NCBI GenBank assembly: GCA_016713865.1 | Contig: JADJOG010000001.1 | Coordinates: forward strand, 166,280 to 230,279 | DNA: 64,000 nucleotides | Direction of reading: 5' to 3' | Source: Flavobacteriales bacterium | Lineage (GTDB): Bacteria > Bacteroidota > Bacteroidia > Flavobacteriales_F > PHOS-HE28 | Part shown: positions 51,184 to 60,458 of the stretch, piece after piece | Numbering within the stretch: position 1 is the stretch's first letter | How the letters are laid out: the number at the start of each line of letters is the position of its first letter | Made by a program: the position numbers and the translations under genes | The notes under the pieces: model-generated | Told to the model about the DNA's origin: nothing | Databases searched by the model: none | The model's input: only the letters and a program-made list of their open reading frames with translations

Positions 51184-51279
51184 CACCGAGGCCATCCATC
51201 AACCGCAACGGCCCCTCGACATCTCGCGCTCCGCGGTGCATATAACCTCGGTAGTTTGGCAACAGATAACCTGAGCAAC

Positions 51280-51663
51280 ATGTCAAATCGGCTTTCCCTC
51301 TTGAGCACGCTCCACTACGTCTATGGCTTCTTCACCTGCATATGCGCGTTCGCTTTGCTCGCGCTCGTTGGGGTAGGCAGCATCATTCGCAGCCAAACCA
51401 ACGATCCGAACGCGGAAGTGGTGGGAAATGTCTTCCAAGCTTTCGGCTGGGTGCTCTTCGCAGCGATCATGCTCTGGGGCATCTTCATCCTGCTCAGCGG
51501 CCGTTGGATCGCGCAGCGGCGCAACCGCACAGGCTCACTCATTGTCGGTGGGCTATGCTGCTTGAGCATTCCGTTCGGACTGGCCTTAGGCATCTTCACG
51601 TTCGTAACGCTCCTCGATCGAGAGGTGCAACGTGAATATGAAGGAGGCGCTCTGCCAGCCTAG
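51280..51663 (+). CDS. Small multi-pass membrane protein
   Basis: 127 residues from ATG 51280 (MSNRLSLLSTLHYVYGFFTC) with three hydrophobic helices (FFTCICAFALLALVGVGSII, VFQAFGWVLFAAIMLWGIFI, LIVGGLCCLSIPFGLALGIF). It matches the general type of Bacteroidota 3-4TM proteins that start by a YxxG helix and end in a short polar tail (DREVQREYEGGALPA). Function unknown. Its stop overlaps the stop of the next, convergent gene (CTAG). Confidence 0.65.
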   Translation: MSNRLSLLSTLHYVYGFFTCICAFALLALVGVGSIIRSQTNDPNAEVVGNVFQAFGWVLFAAIMLWGIFILLSGRWIAQRRNRTGSLIVGGLCCLSIPFGLALGIFTFVTLLDREVQREYEGGALPA

Positions 51664-52037
51664 CGCAACCCTATCAAGGTAGCCGTGCTATCGCGATCGA
51701 AATCGCGCAGCGCGCTGATGCGGAGCCTGAGCTCACGGCCATTGAACGGCGCCGTGACCGCATAGATGATACTGTCCTTGCCGCGAACCGATTCACCGAA
51801 ATCGACCGTGGCGCTATCCATGCGAACACGGAGATCGCCAAGCGCGATGCCCTCGGCATCCATGGCCTCTTGCGCCGCTGGTGATGACTTGAGCAGGGTG
51901 CTGCGCAATCGCTGCTTCAGTTTCGCTTCGGGCAACCACGCGCTGGTGGTGAGGCGCTGACCATAATACCAATAGGCGAGCGCGCCACCGATGATCAATC
52001 CGAAGAGGTAAAGCGTAAGGCGCCGCTGCAAGTCCAT
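51660..52037 (-). CDS. Single-pass membrane protein, unknown function
   Basis: 125 residues from ATG 52037 (MDLQRRLTLYLFGLIIGGAL, helix at about 8-24). The remainder is soluble (WLPEAKLKQRLRSTLLKSSP, then VRMDSATVDFGESVRGKDSI, LRLRISALRDFDRDST). It starts directly after the alanine dehydrogenase stop and is probably in its operon. This order after ald is one I have seen in Flavobacteriales, but I know no function. Confidence 0.65.
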   Translation of the reverse strand: MDLQRRLTLYLFGLIIGGALAYWYYGQRLTTSAWLPEAKLKQRLRSTLLKSSPAAQEAMDAEGIALGDLRVRMDSATVDFGESVRGKDSIIYAVTAPFNGRELRLRISALRDFDRDSTATLIGLR

Positions 52038-52039
52038 GT

Positions 52040-53260
52040 TCAGAAGGCCGCGAGCAGGATGTCCAGATCCTTGTAGGGCAGCTTGAATGCTTCGCCGAGG
52101 ATGGGGCTGGTGACAGTGCCGTTGTACAGGTACACGCCGTGGCGCACGCCGAGGTCGCGCTTGATCAGGTCCTCGAAGCCGCCCACCTCGCCCATGCTGA
52201 GGAGCATCGGTCCGAAGATGTTGCTGAGCGCGGTGCTGGCCGTGCGGGGTACTCGGCTGGCGATGTTGGGCACGCAATAATGCATCACGCCGTACTTCTT
52301 GAACACCGGATCGGTATGCGTGGTCACCTCGCTGGTCTCGAAGCAGCCGCCGCGATCGATGCTCACATCCACGATCACGCTGCCGTTCTTCATATCCTTC
52401 ACCATCTCTTCGGTCACTACCATCGGCGTGCGGCCTGCCTCAGGTCGAAGCGCGCCAATGGCCACATCGGCATTCTTCAGGGCCTTCTTCAACTCCTCAG
52501 GCTGCACAACGCTGGTCCAAACGCGCTGGCCGAGATCGGTCTGCAAGCGTCGCAACCGATAGATGCTCTTGTCGAAGACCTTCACACTGGCACCCAAACC
52601 AAGCGCAGCGCGCGTAGCGAATTCACCCACCGTACCCGCACCGATCACCACCACTTCCGCAGGCTCCACGCCGCTGATGCCGCCGAGCATGAGGCCCGGC
52701 CCGCCCTTCTCAGCGCTGAGGTATTCGCTGGCGATCTGAATGCTGGTGTTGCCCGCGATCTCACCCATGGCGCGAATGATCGGGTAGATGCCCTCGCGGT
52801 CCTTGATGAAGTCCCAAGCCACGGCCGTCATGCGTTTCTCCATCATGCGGCGCAGGGTGTCCTTGGGCTGCACGGTGAGTTGCAAGGCGGAGATGAGCGT
52901 CTGCTTGTGGCGCAGCATCTCGATCTCGGCGTGCGTGGGCGGCGCCACCTTCAGGATCAGATCGGCCTTGAACACTTCGGCAGCACTATCGACAACCATG
53001 GCGCCGGCCTCGCTGTAATCGCTGTCCTGGAATTGGGCGGGCTGCCCGGCACCGCGCTCGATCACCACTTCGTGATCGCGCTGCACCAAGGTGGCCACAG
53101 CAGCGGGCGTGAGTGGCACGCGGTGCTCTTGGAAGGTGATCTCCTTGGGGATGCCGATGTAGAGGCTCTTCTTCTTGCGGCCCACCTCCATCACCTGTTC
53201 TTGCGGCATCATGGCCGATTGACGGGCGAGTTGCTTCAGAAGGTCGGTGGAAGCGGGCAT
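52040..53260 (-). CDS. ald: Alanine dehydrogenase
   Basis: 406 residues from ATG 53260 (MPASTDLLKQLARQSAMMPQ), intact. The N-terminal substrate domain has GIPKEITFQEHRVPLTPAAV and VIERGAGQPAQF; the NAD-binding site is VVVIGAGTVGEFATRAALGL; then VDVSIDRGGCFETS and HYCVPNIASRVPRTAS. It interconverts alanine with pyruvate and ammonia. The family also includes the alpha subunit of transhydrogenase, but the length and end (YLYNGTVTSPILGEAF) fit Ald. Confidence 0.92.
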   Translation of the reverse strand: MPASTDLLKQLARQSAMMPQEQVMEVGRKKKSLYIGIPKEITFQEHRVPLTPAAVATLVQRDHEVVIERGAGQPAQFQDSDYSEAGAMVVDSAAEVFKADLILKVAPPTHAEIEMLRHKQTLISALQLTVQPKDTLRRMMEKRMTAVAWDFIKDREGIYPIIRAMGEIAGNTSIQIASEYLSAEKGGPGLMLGGISGVEPAEVVVIGAGTVGEFATRAALGLGASVKVFDKSIYRLRRLQTDLGQRVWTSVVQPEELKKALKNADVAIGALRPEAGRTPMVVTEEMVKDMKNGSVIVDVSIDRGGCFETSEVTTHTDPVFKKYGVMHYCVPNIASRVPRTASTALSNIFGPMLLSMGEVGGFEDLIKRDLGVRHGVYLYNGTVTSPILGEAFKLPYKDLDILLAAF

Positions 53261-53293
53261 GGTGGTTCGGAAGGATTGCGAAAGTACGGCGCG

Positions 53294-53367
53294 CAGGTTG
53301 AGGGTTGCAGGTTGACGAAGAGGCAGGTTGGGGGTTGGAACAACCTGCAAGCCTCAACCCTCAACCT
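53294..53367. repeat. Inverted repeat between tsaE and ald
   Basis: AGGTTGAGGGTTGCAGGTTG (about 53295-53314) pairs with CAACCTGCAA and CCCTCAACCT of the right arm (53341-53367), which carries a 7-bp insertion. The right arm overlaps the last codons of tsaE. A shorter internal dyad (CAGGTTGGGGGTTGGAACAA CCTG) is present. It may attenuate ald transcription or be a local repeat. Confidence 0.6.
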
Positions 53368-53770
53368 CGACAACCCTCGAACCATCTGCCTGAGCCGACA
53401 AGCTCAGATGCACCGCATCCTCCGAAAACAAACCTTCCGCCAGCTCCGGCCATTCGATGAAGCAATAGTGCCCGCTGTCCACGTATTCCGTAAAGCCGAT
53501 GCCTTCCAGTTCGCTGGCGTCCTTCAGGCGGTACAGATCGAAGTGGTACACCGGTTCGCCACTGGCCGCGCGGTACTCATTCACAATGGCGAAGCTGGGG
53601 CTGCTGGCCTGGTCCTTCACGCCCAGCGCGGCGCAGAAGCCTTTGATGAGGGTGGTCTTGCCAGCGCCGAGCTCGCCATGGAGGGCGAAGACGCGGGCGT
53701 GAGGAAAGGCGGCGAGGATATCCTGCGCGGTGCGCTCGTTGTCGCTAGCGTTGTGCAGTGCAAAAGTCAC
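53354..53770 (-). CDS. tsaE: TsaE, ATPase for tRNA threonylcarbamoyladenosine synthesis
   Basis: 138 residues, intact. P-loop GELGAGKTTLIKGFC (about 33-47), SSPSFAIVNEY (switch I), YHFDLYRLKDASELEGIGF and CFIEWPELAEG are diagnostic. TsaE works with TsaB/TsaD to form t6A37 in ANN-decoding tRNAs. It directly precedes ald, with an inverted repeat between. Confidence 0.95.
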   Translation of the reverse strand: MTFALHNASDNERTAQDILAAFPHARVFALHGELGAGKTTLIKGFCAALGVKDQASSPSFAIVNEYRAASGEPVYHFDLYRLKDASELEGIGFTEYVDSGHYCFIEWPELAEGLFSEDAVHLSLSAQADGSRVVEVEG

Positions 53771-53841
53771 GGGGCGAAGGTCAGTCGATCAGGATCATCC
53801 GGTGAAATGCCCATCTCTTCGACAGTGGAAGGAGAGGCCCA

Positions 53842-54327
53842 TCAGAACGCCGTCCGCAAACGCTTGATCGCCTTTGCCTCGTCGTCGAGGTTGCCGAATT
53901 GCTCCATCGTCTGGTCCGTGGTATCACAAGGCGACAGCTTCTTCATGTAGATGCCTTCGCTGTCCACACCCATAGCGAAATAGCGCTTGGCATAGACCGT
54001 ATTCACCTTGCCGCGCGAATTGAAGTGGACCCAGAGCATGGGGAAGCCCCAATACGGGGTGAAGCGTGTTAGCGGCTTTCGGGTGTAAGTCCAAGTGGTG
54101 CGCTGTGGCTCCCGACAAAGCCGCTCGGGGTTGCAGCGGCAGACGAACATGTGGTCCGATCTCACCTCCATGTCGAATGGCTTGCCGAGGATTTCCTCCA
54201 CTTCATCCATGGTCATTCCCGGCCGCACCGCCAATATGTCTTCGGCATCAAGGCCGTTCTTGCGGCTGCAACGGTCCAAGGCGAACAAGCTGAGCAAGGC
54301 AAAAGGCACGGCGAGCCACTGCTTCAT
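53842..54327 (-). CDS. SmpA/OmlA (BamE)-like envelope protein
   Basis: 161 residues from ATG 54327 (MKQWLAVPFALLSLFALDRC). The leader with Cys20 resembles a lipoprotein signal, though the lipobox (ALDRC) is non-standard. VRPGMTMDEVEEILGKPFDM is the SmpA/OmlA signature helix-turn. The middle has three Cys (FVCRCNPERLC). The C-terminus (GVDSEGIYMKKLSPC ... EAKAIKRLRTAF) is variable. Probably a periplasmic or outer-membrane lipoprotein. It lies downstream of porX beyond a hairpin. Confidence 0.65.
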   Translation of the reverse strand: MKQWLAVPFALLSLFALDRCSRKNGLDAEDILAVRPGMTMDEVEEILGKPFDMEVRSDHMFVCRCNPERLCREPQRTTWTYTRKPLTRFTPYWGFPMLWVHFNSRGKVNTVYAKRYFAMGVDSEGIYMKKLSPCDTTDQTMEQFGNLDDEAKAIKRLRTAF

Positions 54328-54372
54328 GCGAGCTAGGGTCGTGGCGTTGAGCAATTCGGCCTCGGCAGCGAC

Positions 54373-54391
54373 AACAGGCGGGGCGCCTGTT
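54373..54391. terminator. Hairpin downstream of porX
   Basis: AACAGGCG-ggg-CGCCTGTT is an 8-bp perfect stem just past the porX stop (54397-54399). Flanking TAGGGTCG (54334-54341) and CGACCCTA (54392-54399) extend the symmetry. Likely a terminator or processing site; no T-run follows. Confidence 0.6.
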
Positions 54392-54396
54392 CGACC

Positions 54397-55949
54397 CTAC
54401 CGCGCCTTCATCACCGCCCAAGGCACGATCATCTCTTCCAACGAGATGCCGCCATGCTGGAAGGTGTCGCGGAAGTAGGTGACGAAGTGGTTGTAGTTGT
54501 TGGGATAGACGAAGAAGCGCGCGCCCTTGGCGAAGATGTAAGTGGTGCTCACGTTGGCCTTGGGCAGGTGCGCCTTTACGGGATCCTTGATCACCAGCAC
54601 ATCGCGGTCCTCGTAGCTGAGGTTGCGGCCGTGCTTGTAGCGCAGGTTGCTGTTGGTGTTGCGGTCGCCCACCACCTTGCTGGGATCGGTGACGCGAATG
54701 GTGCCGTGGTCGGTGGTTACCACCACGCGGCCGCCGCGCTCGGCGATGCCCTTGAGGATGTCGAATAGCGGGCTGTGCTCGAACCAGCTCTTGGTAAGGC
54801 TGCGGTACGCGGCATCGTCGCTGGCAAGCTCGCGGATCACCTCCATCTCGGTGCGCGCGTGGCTCAGCATGTCCACGAAATTGTACACGATCACATTGAA
54901 GGGATTCGCCATCAACTGATCCATGCTCTCGGCGAGCTTCTTTCCCGCAGCGAGGTTCAGGATCTTGTGGTAGCTGTGCTTCACGTTCTTGCCCAAGCGC
55001 TGCAACTGGTTGGCCACGAACTCCGCCTCGTGCGCGTTCTTGCTGCCTTCTTCATCCTCGTTGATCCACTTGCCGGGGAAGCGCTTCTCGATCTCAGCGG
55101 GCATCATGCCGGCAAAGAGCGCGTTGCGCGCGTACTGCGTGGCGGTGGGCAGGATGGCGTAGAACTGACCTTGCTCTTCGATGCGGAAGAACTCGCTGAC
55201 CACGGGCTCCAGCGCGCGCCATTGGTCCAAGCGTAGGTTGTCGATGAGCACAAGGAAGAGGGGAGGCTGTTTCTCATCGATCAGCGGCGCCACCTTGGCC
55301 TTGAAGAGTTGATGGCTCATCAATGGTGCATCGTCGCCTTTGCCAGCGAGCCAATCGAGGTAACGGTCGGCTACGAAGCGGCTGAACTGCTCGTTGGCTT
55401 CGGCCCATTGGCTGCGCAGGATATCGGCCATGCCGGGATCCTGATTGCCGGTGAGCTCGAGGTCCCAGCGCACGAGTTCCTGGTACATCTCTTTCCACTC
55501 TTCGGTGCCCAAGCGGCCGCTCAGGCGCATGGCCAATTGGCGGAACTGCTGCTGGTAGCTGCTGCTGCTCTTCTCGCTCACCAAGCGGCGCCCTTCGAGG
55601 TGCTTCTTCAGCGAGAGCAGGATCTGGTTGGGGTTCACCGGCTTGATCAGGTAGTCGCTGATCTTGCCGCCGATGGCTCCTTCCATGATGTGTTCCTCCT
55701 CGCTCTTGGTTATCATGATCACCGGCACGTGCGGGCGGTCGGCCTTGATGCGCGAAAGGGTCTCCAAGCCGCTGAGGCCGGGCATGTTCTCATCGAGGAA
55801 GATGATGTCGTACTCCTTCTCGCGGCTGCGCTCGCGGCGTCGAGGCCGTTGTTCCCGGTATCAACGCTGTAGCCCTTGCCTTGCAGGAAGAGCACGTGCG
55901 GGCGAAGCAGATCGATCTCGTCGTCGGCCCAGAGGATATTGGCGGTCAT
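54397..55949 (-). CDS. porX: PorX-type response regulator with PglZ/alkaline-phosphatase domain
   Basis: About 517 residues from ATG 55949. The receiver domain (ANILWADDEIDLLRPHVLFL, phosphoacceptor Asp in IFLDENMPGLSG, VIMITKSEE, DYLIKPVNPNQIL) is followed by a helical linker (about 125-205) and a PglZ-like domain (LFLVLIDNLRLDQWRALEPV, ATQYARNALFAGMMP, VYNFVDMLSHAR, VVVTTDHGTIRV) holding the metal sites. PorX is the T9SS regulator that also hydrolyses nucleotides. A frameshift near 55835 (between GLDAASAA and EYDIIFLDE) is repaired by one base. The porE-like gene lies immediately upstream on the same strand. Confidence 0.9.
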
Positions 55950-56066
55950 CAGGTTGATCGGGGCGCCTTTGAGCGGCGCGGGTTCATGAGCGATGGATGG
56001 CATGCCACAGCAACGCGGTTTTCCGCATCGTGTTGCATCGGGCGCGTGAAGGTAAATGCCGACTGC

Positions 56067-58054
56067 TCAGAGCACCGTGATCTCGGTGCGTCGGTTGAGC
56101 GCCTTGTTGGCAGGCGAGTCGTTCGGCGCCACGGGCTTGGCAGCTCCATGGCCCACGGATTCGAGGCGCGCGTTATCGACGCCTTTGGCCGCAAGCGATC
56201 GCGCACAGCGGCGGCGCGCTCTTCGGATAGCTTCAAATTCACCGCGGCCGGTCCATCGCTATCGGTATGCCCGCTGATCTCGAGGCGCATGGCCGGATTC
56301 GATTTCAGCAGTTGCGCCAATTGCTCCAGTTCGCCATCCGATTCGGACTTCAGCGCGGCGCTGGCCACATCGAAGAAGAGGTTGCGCATCGTGCTGCTGC
56401 GACCGGTTTCAATCGGCTCCATGTCAACGTCCAGGTCGAAGCTCAAGGCCCCACCTGCTTCTGGCAAATCGATCCTCTCGCTTCGGATCAAGTGGCCATC
56501 GGCTTTGATGTACAACGCGTAGCGACGGCCACCAGGCACGGCTACCATGTATTCCCCTGTCTGCGCATCGCTCTTGAAGCGCGCCACTAGGCTGGCATCC
56601 GAGAGATCGAGCAGCTCGATATCGGCTTCCATGCCGTTCAGGAAACGGAGCGATTTGATACGGCCTTTCACCAGCACGGCTGCGGGTGGCTCCGGCACGG
56701 GAGCGATTGAGCCCGATGCACTCGCTGTGGCATCGCCTACTGCGATCGGCTCGGGAAGGAACTCCACGGCATAGAGGTCGTCCTCGCCCAAGCCATCGGC
56801 CCTGAACGAGCTGAGGAAACCGTTGCGCCCGTCGGCGCTGAGCACGAAGAAGAGATCATCGTCGGGCGAATTCACCGGCCAGCCGAGGTTCTCGGGCTTG
56901 GTCCAACGGCCGTTCTCGAGGCGCGACCGGAACACATCGTAGCCACCCATGCTGGTGTGGCCCTTACTGCTGAAGTAGATGCTTTTGCCATCGGGATGCA
57001 CGAATACGCCTTCCTCGTCGTGAATGGTGTTGATCGTAGGCCCCAGATTCTCAGCCGGTCCCCATTGCGTGGTTGCGGCATCCCAGCGGCTGCGATAGAT
57101 ATCCTGCCCGCCGACATTGTCCTCCGGGCGCTCGCTCACGAAGTAGAGCCATTGCCGATCGAAACTGTACCACGCGCTGCTCTCGTGATGGATGGTATTC
57201 ACATTGGGGCCCAGCATCTGCGGCACGCTCCACTTGCCTCCGGTTCGCTTGCATTCGAGCAGATCTCCTGTGCCATCCTGATCGCGGTAAATGAGCATGG
57301 TGCGTCCATCGTTGAAAAGGCCCACGCTAGCATCGTTGCCGGGTGTGTTCACAGGCTCAGGCAGCCGCTCGGCAGCGTTCCACCCATCGGCTCCGCGCTT
57401 GCTCATGTACACATCCTCGAAGTAGTCTCCGTTCACCTTGTTCACCTTCGATTGCGCTTCCATGGGCCTGCGTGAAGTGAAGAACAGTTGGCCTCCATCC
57501 GCAGTGATGGCCGCGCCGTAATCAGCCTGCGGTGAATTGATGCGGGATCCAAGGTTCGCGATGTTCACGCGCACCGAATTCGCCATGAGCGCTTTGCCGT
57601 TGCGGCATTCGGTGATGTGCTTGTCGGCGGTATTGTACAATGGGTCTGGATCCTGGAAGGGATTCTGCGCCTTGTGCTTCTGGAAGGCGGTCACGGCCTC
57701 GTCCCAGCGCGCATTCAGCTGCAGGGCGTAACCCAGTAGGAATTGCAAGCGTGGCTGTAGCGGATCGATGGTGGCTGCCTTCTCCAAGAATGGCAGGGCC
57801 TTGTGCCGATGCGGGCCGTTGAGTTGGCAGAGCCCCATGCGCAAGTTGGCCTCGGCGCTTTCCGGCGCCAGTTCCAGCGCCTGCTCATAGAGCGTCTCGG
57901 CATGCACGAACTGAGTGCTGCCCGCACGCTCCGCCTTCTCCGCTTTCTTCAGCAGGTCCTGCATTTGCTTCAGCGTGGCTGCATCCTGCGCCAGTAATGG
58001 CGAAAGAGCACCGAACGAAATGAGGAGCAAACCGGCGGCGATGCGCTTGTTCAT
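56067..58054 (-). CDS. porE: PorE-like TPR/beta-propeller/OmpA protein of T9SS
   Basis: About 662 residues from ATG 58054. Signal peptide MNKRIAAGLLLISFGALSPL; TPR region (about 25-140, ETLYEQALELAPESAEANLR); WD40/PD40 propeller (about 150-440, ADGGQLFFTSRRP, WLYFVSERPEDNVGGQDIY, SIYFSSKGHTSMGGYDVFRS); a carboxypeptidase-regulatory-like domain (about 470-560); and an OmpA-like domain (MRLEISGHTDSDG, LSEERAAAVRDRL). That order is the one known for PorE. A frameshift near 56200 precedes the end (NARLESVGHGAAKPV, LNRRTEITVL, stop at 56067). PorE anchors the T9SS periplasmic core to peptidoglycan. Next to porX. Confidence 0.8.
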
Positions 58055-58125
58055 GGCAGAGGTTCTTTGAAAAGCGCTGTTCATACGCGGCCTTGCAGTC
58101 AAGGTTCGTGGCAATGCGCGCGGAC

Positions 58126-58133
58126 TATGTTTG
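58126..58133 (+). promoter_or_regulatory. Bacteroidota -7 promoter element for the M42 peptidase
   Basis: TATGTTTG is an exact TAnnTTTG match, 24 nt upstream of the ATG at 58158. The -33 element is not obvious (AAGGTTCG about 20 nt upstream is the best candidate). Confidence 0.5.
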
Positions 58134-58157
58134 CCCCGCACACAACGCAAGCACCTC

Positions 58158-59273
58158 ATGGCCAAGAAGAAGGATAAGAAGAGCAAGGAGCCCAAGAGCA
58201 TCCTCAACCAAGCCTCGCTGGACTTCCTGGAGCGCTACCTGAACAACCCCTCACCCACTGGTTTCGAGAGCGAAGGCCAGAAGCTCTGGCTCGAATACAT
58301 CAGGCCCTATGTGGACACCCACATCGTGGACCCTTACGGAACGGTGGTGGGTGTGATAAACCCAGAAGCGAAGTGGAAAGTGGCCATTGAGGCGCACGCC
58401 GACGAGATCAGCTGGTTCGTGCATTACATCACCAGCGAAGGCTTCATTTACGTGAAGCGCAATGGCGGCAGCGATCACATGATCGCACCCAGCAAGCGGG
58501 TCAACATCCACACGGAAAAGGGCATCGTGAAGGCGGTGTTCGGCTGGCCAGCGATCCATGTGCGCAACGGGAAGACCGAAGTGGTGCCCACGACTGAGAA
58601 CATCTTCCTCGACTGCGGCTGCGCCAGCAAGAAGGAAGTGGAGGAATTGGGCATACATGTGGGCTGCGTGGTCACCTTCGAGGACGAGTTCATGGTGCTC
58701 AACGGCAAGCACTTCACCGGCCGAGCGCTCGACAATCGCATCGGAGGATTCATGATCGCCGAGGTGGCGCGCTTGCTGAAAGAGAGCCGTGCGAAGCTGC
58801 CCTTCGGACTGTACGTGGTGAACAGCGTTCAGGAGGAAGTCGGATTGCGCGGAGCGGAGATGATCGTGGAGCGACTCCGACCCGATGTGGCGATCGTGAC
58901 CGACGTGACGCACGATACGCAGACCCCGCTGATGAACAAGTTCCAGAGCGGCGACATCGCATGCGGCAAAGGCCCCGTGCTGAGCTATGCGCCCGCCGTG
59001 CATAACAATGTGCTGCGCCACATCGTGAAAACCGCCGAAGGCGAGAAGATCCCCTTCCAGCGACAGGCTGCCAGCCGTGCCACAGGTACGGATACCGACG
59101 CCTTCGCATACGGGGCCGCCGGCGTGCCCAGTGCGCTCATCAGCCTGCCGCTGCGTTACATGCACACCACCGTGGAAACAGTGAGCCGCACCGATGTGGA
59201 GAACGTGATCCGCTTGATCCACGCCAGCGTGAAGGGCCTGAAGCCTGGCCAAGACCTGCGCTACTTCAAGTGA
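58158..59273 (+). CDS. M42 family metallopeptidase (aminopeptidase)
   Basis: 371 residues from ATG 58158 (MAKKKDKKSKEPKSIL). Metal ligands and catalytic residues appear in order: IEAHADEIS (His), ALDNRIGGF (Asp), NSVQEEVGLRGA (Glu-Glu), DVTHDTQ (Asp) and RYMHTTVE (His). M42 enzymes are cytoplasmic, often dodecameric, aminopeptidases. It is followed with a 1-bp overlap (TGATG) by a membrane protein gene, indicating an operon. Confidence 0.9.
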   Translation: MAKKKDKKSKEPKSILNQASLDFLERYLNNPSPTGFESEGQKLWLEYIRPYVDTHIVDPYGTVVGVINPEAKWKVAIEAHADEISWFVHYITSEGFIYVKRNGGSDHMIAPSKRVNIHTEKGIVKAVFGWPAIHVRNGKTEVVPTTENIFLDCGCASKKEVEELGIHVGCVVTFEDEFMVLNGKHFTGRALDNRIGGFMIAEVARLLKESRAKLPFGLYVVNSVQEEVGLRGAEMIVERLRPDVAIVTDVTHDTQTPLMNKFQSGDIACGKGPVLSYAPAVHNNVLRHIVKTAEGEKIPFQRQAASRATGTDTDAFAYGAAGVPSALISLPLRYMHTTVETVSRTDVENVIRLIHASVKGLKPGQDLRYFK

Positions 59274-59956
59274 TGGATGACAAGAGCCCGGTTGAGGCTC
59301 ATAGCGAGAGCACATCCACTGAAGCCCTGCAATTCCTGCTCACAGCGGCTGGTGTGCTCTTGGCCTTGCGGCTCGCTCATGCTGCAGGCTCATGGTTCCT
59401 TGCGCCTGGCGAATCAGACTCGATCGGGCAATTGGCCGCGCCATTCCGACGGGGTTACCTGCTCGCTGACCCGCATCTGATCGTGCCGGATGGCATAGGC
59501 CCGGTTGGCCGCGCATCGTATGCAGCCATCATCGCATTCGCCGGAGGAGCCATCGGCGCCATGATCGGACGCGCATACGCGATGGCCGGGAAGCGCCTTG
59601 CACGCTTCGGCTGGCGAACCGGCCTGCGCATAGGCCTCACCTCAACCGCCGCATTCGCGCTGCTCGCATCATTGTTGTGGCCACCGTTATCGCTTCGCTT
59701 GAGCGATGAAGGATTCGTTCGGATCGAGCGCCCGTCAATCGCCGCAACGATCGGCCTTCCTTGGTCAACAGCCAGCACGACGCATATCTGGTCGGAGTGC
59801 TGGATTGAACGACCAGCCACACTGAGCGGCATGCCGGTGCTGCTGCTCACGGCCGGAGCAGAGCCGCTCGTGATCGAATCTGCCGACGACAACGACATGG
59901 AGCAGCTGCATGCATTCTTTTGGGATCGCATCAAACGCAACCAACCACCAGAATAG
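59273..59956 (+). CDS. Membrane protein of unknown function
   Basis: 227 residues, ATG at 59273 within TGATG. A polar start (MDDKSPVEAHSESTSTEALQ) precedes a hydrophobic helix (FLLTAAGVLLALRLAHAAGS), then a small-residue double helix (ASYAAIIAFAGGAIGAMIGR) and another (STAAFALLASLLWPPLSL). The C-terminal third is soluble. I recognise no family. Co-transcription with the M42 peptidase is likely. Confidence 0.6.
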   Translation: MDDKSPVEAHSESTSTEALQFLLTAAGVLLALRLAHAAGSWFLAPGESDSIGQLAAPFRRGYLLADPHLIVPDGIGPVGRASYAAIIAFAGGAIGAMIGRAYAMAGKRLARFGWRTGLRIGLTSTAAFALLASLLWPPLSLRLSDEGFVRIERPSIAATIGLPWSTASTTHIWSECWIERPATLSGMPVLLLTAGAEPLVIESADDNDMEQLHAFFWDRIKRNQPPE

Positions 59957-60000
59957 TGCATGCGGCAACGCCTGCGCGAATGATCCGTCTACCTATTGTC

Positions 60001-60435
60001 ATGGACATCGAACGCATCACTCCCGAAGAGACATACGAATTGCGCCTCTTGGTGCTGCGCCCTGGTGGCAACGCCAAAGACGTGCAATGGCCGCACGACA
60101 AGGATGAGAACGCATTCCACCTAGGAGCGCGAAACGGAGCGGGACTGATCGGCATCGGCACCTTCTACCAAGAGCGTCACAGAGGCATCAAAGGCACGCG
60201 GCAATTCCGATTGCGAGGCATGGCCACGCACCCCGATCATCGCGGTCGCGGCGCGGGCGGGCTGATCGTTCGCGGCGCGTTGGAAGAACTCAAGCGCATG
60301 GAGATTCCCTTGGTGTGGTGCAACGCGCGCGTGAAGGCCGTTCCGTTCTATGAGCGCGAGGGCTTCGTTCCGCACGGCGAGATCTTCGAGACGCCGGGCA
60401 TCGGCATGCCTCAGGTGATGTGGCGCCACGTATAG
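60001..60435 (+). CDS. GNAT family N-acetyltransferase
   Basis: 144 residues from ATG 60001. Motif A RGMATHPDHRGRGAGGLIVR (about 75-94, the acetyl-CoA pyrophosphate loop R-G-x-G-x-G-G), then LVWCNARVKAVPFYEREGFV and a conserved Gly/Pro-rich end (GEIFETPGIGMPQVMWR). Small-molecule or protein acceptor unknown. Intact, single domain. Confidence 0.85.
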   Translation: MDIERITPEETYELRLLVLRPGGNAKDVQWPHDKDENAFHLGARNGAGLIGIGTFYQERHRGIKGTRQFRLRGMATHPDHRGRGAGGLIVRGALEELKRMEIPLVWCNARVKAVPFYEREGFVPHGEIFETPGIGMPQVMWRHV

Positions 60436-60458
60436 GGCCTTACGGGTAGTTTCGCCCG

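Noticed and set aside
52139..53950. 603-codon open frame antisense to ald and tsaE
   Set aside because: Spans two recognised genes and their gap on the other strand; no protein-like features.
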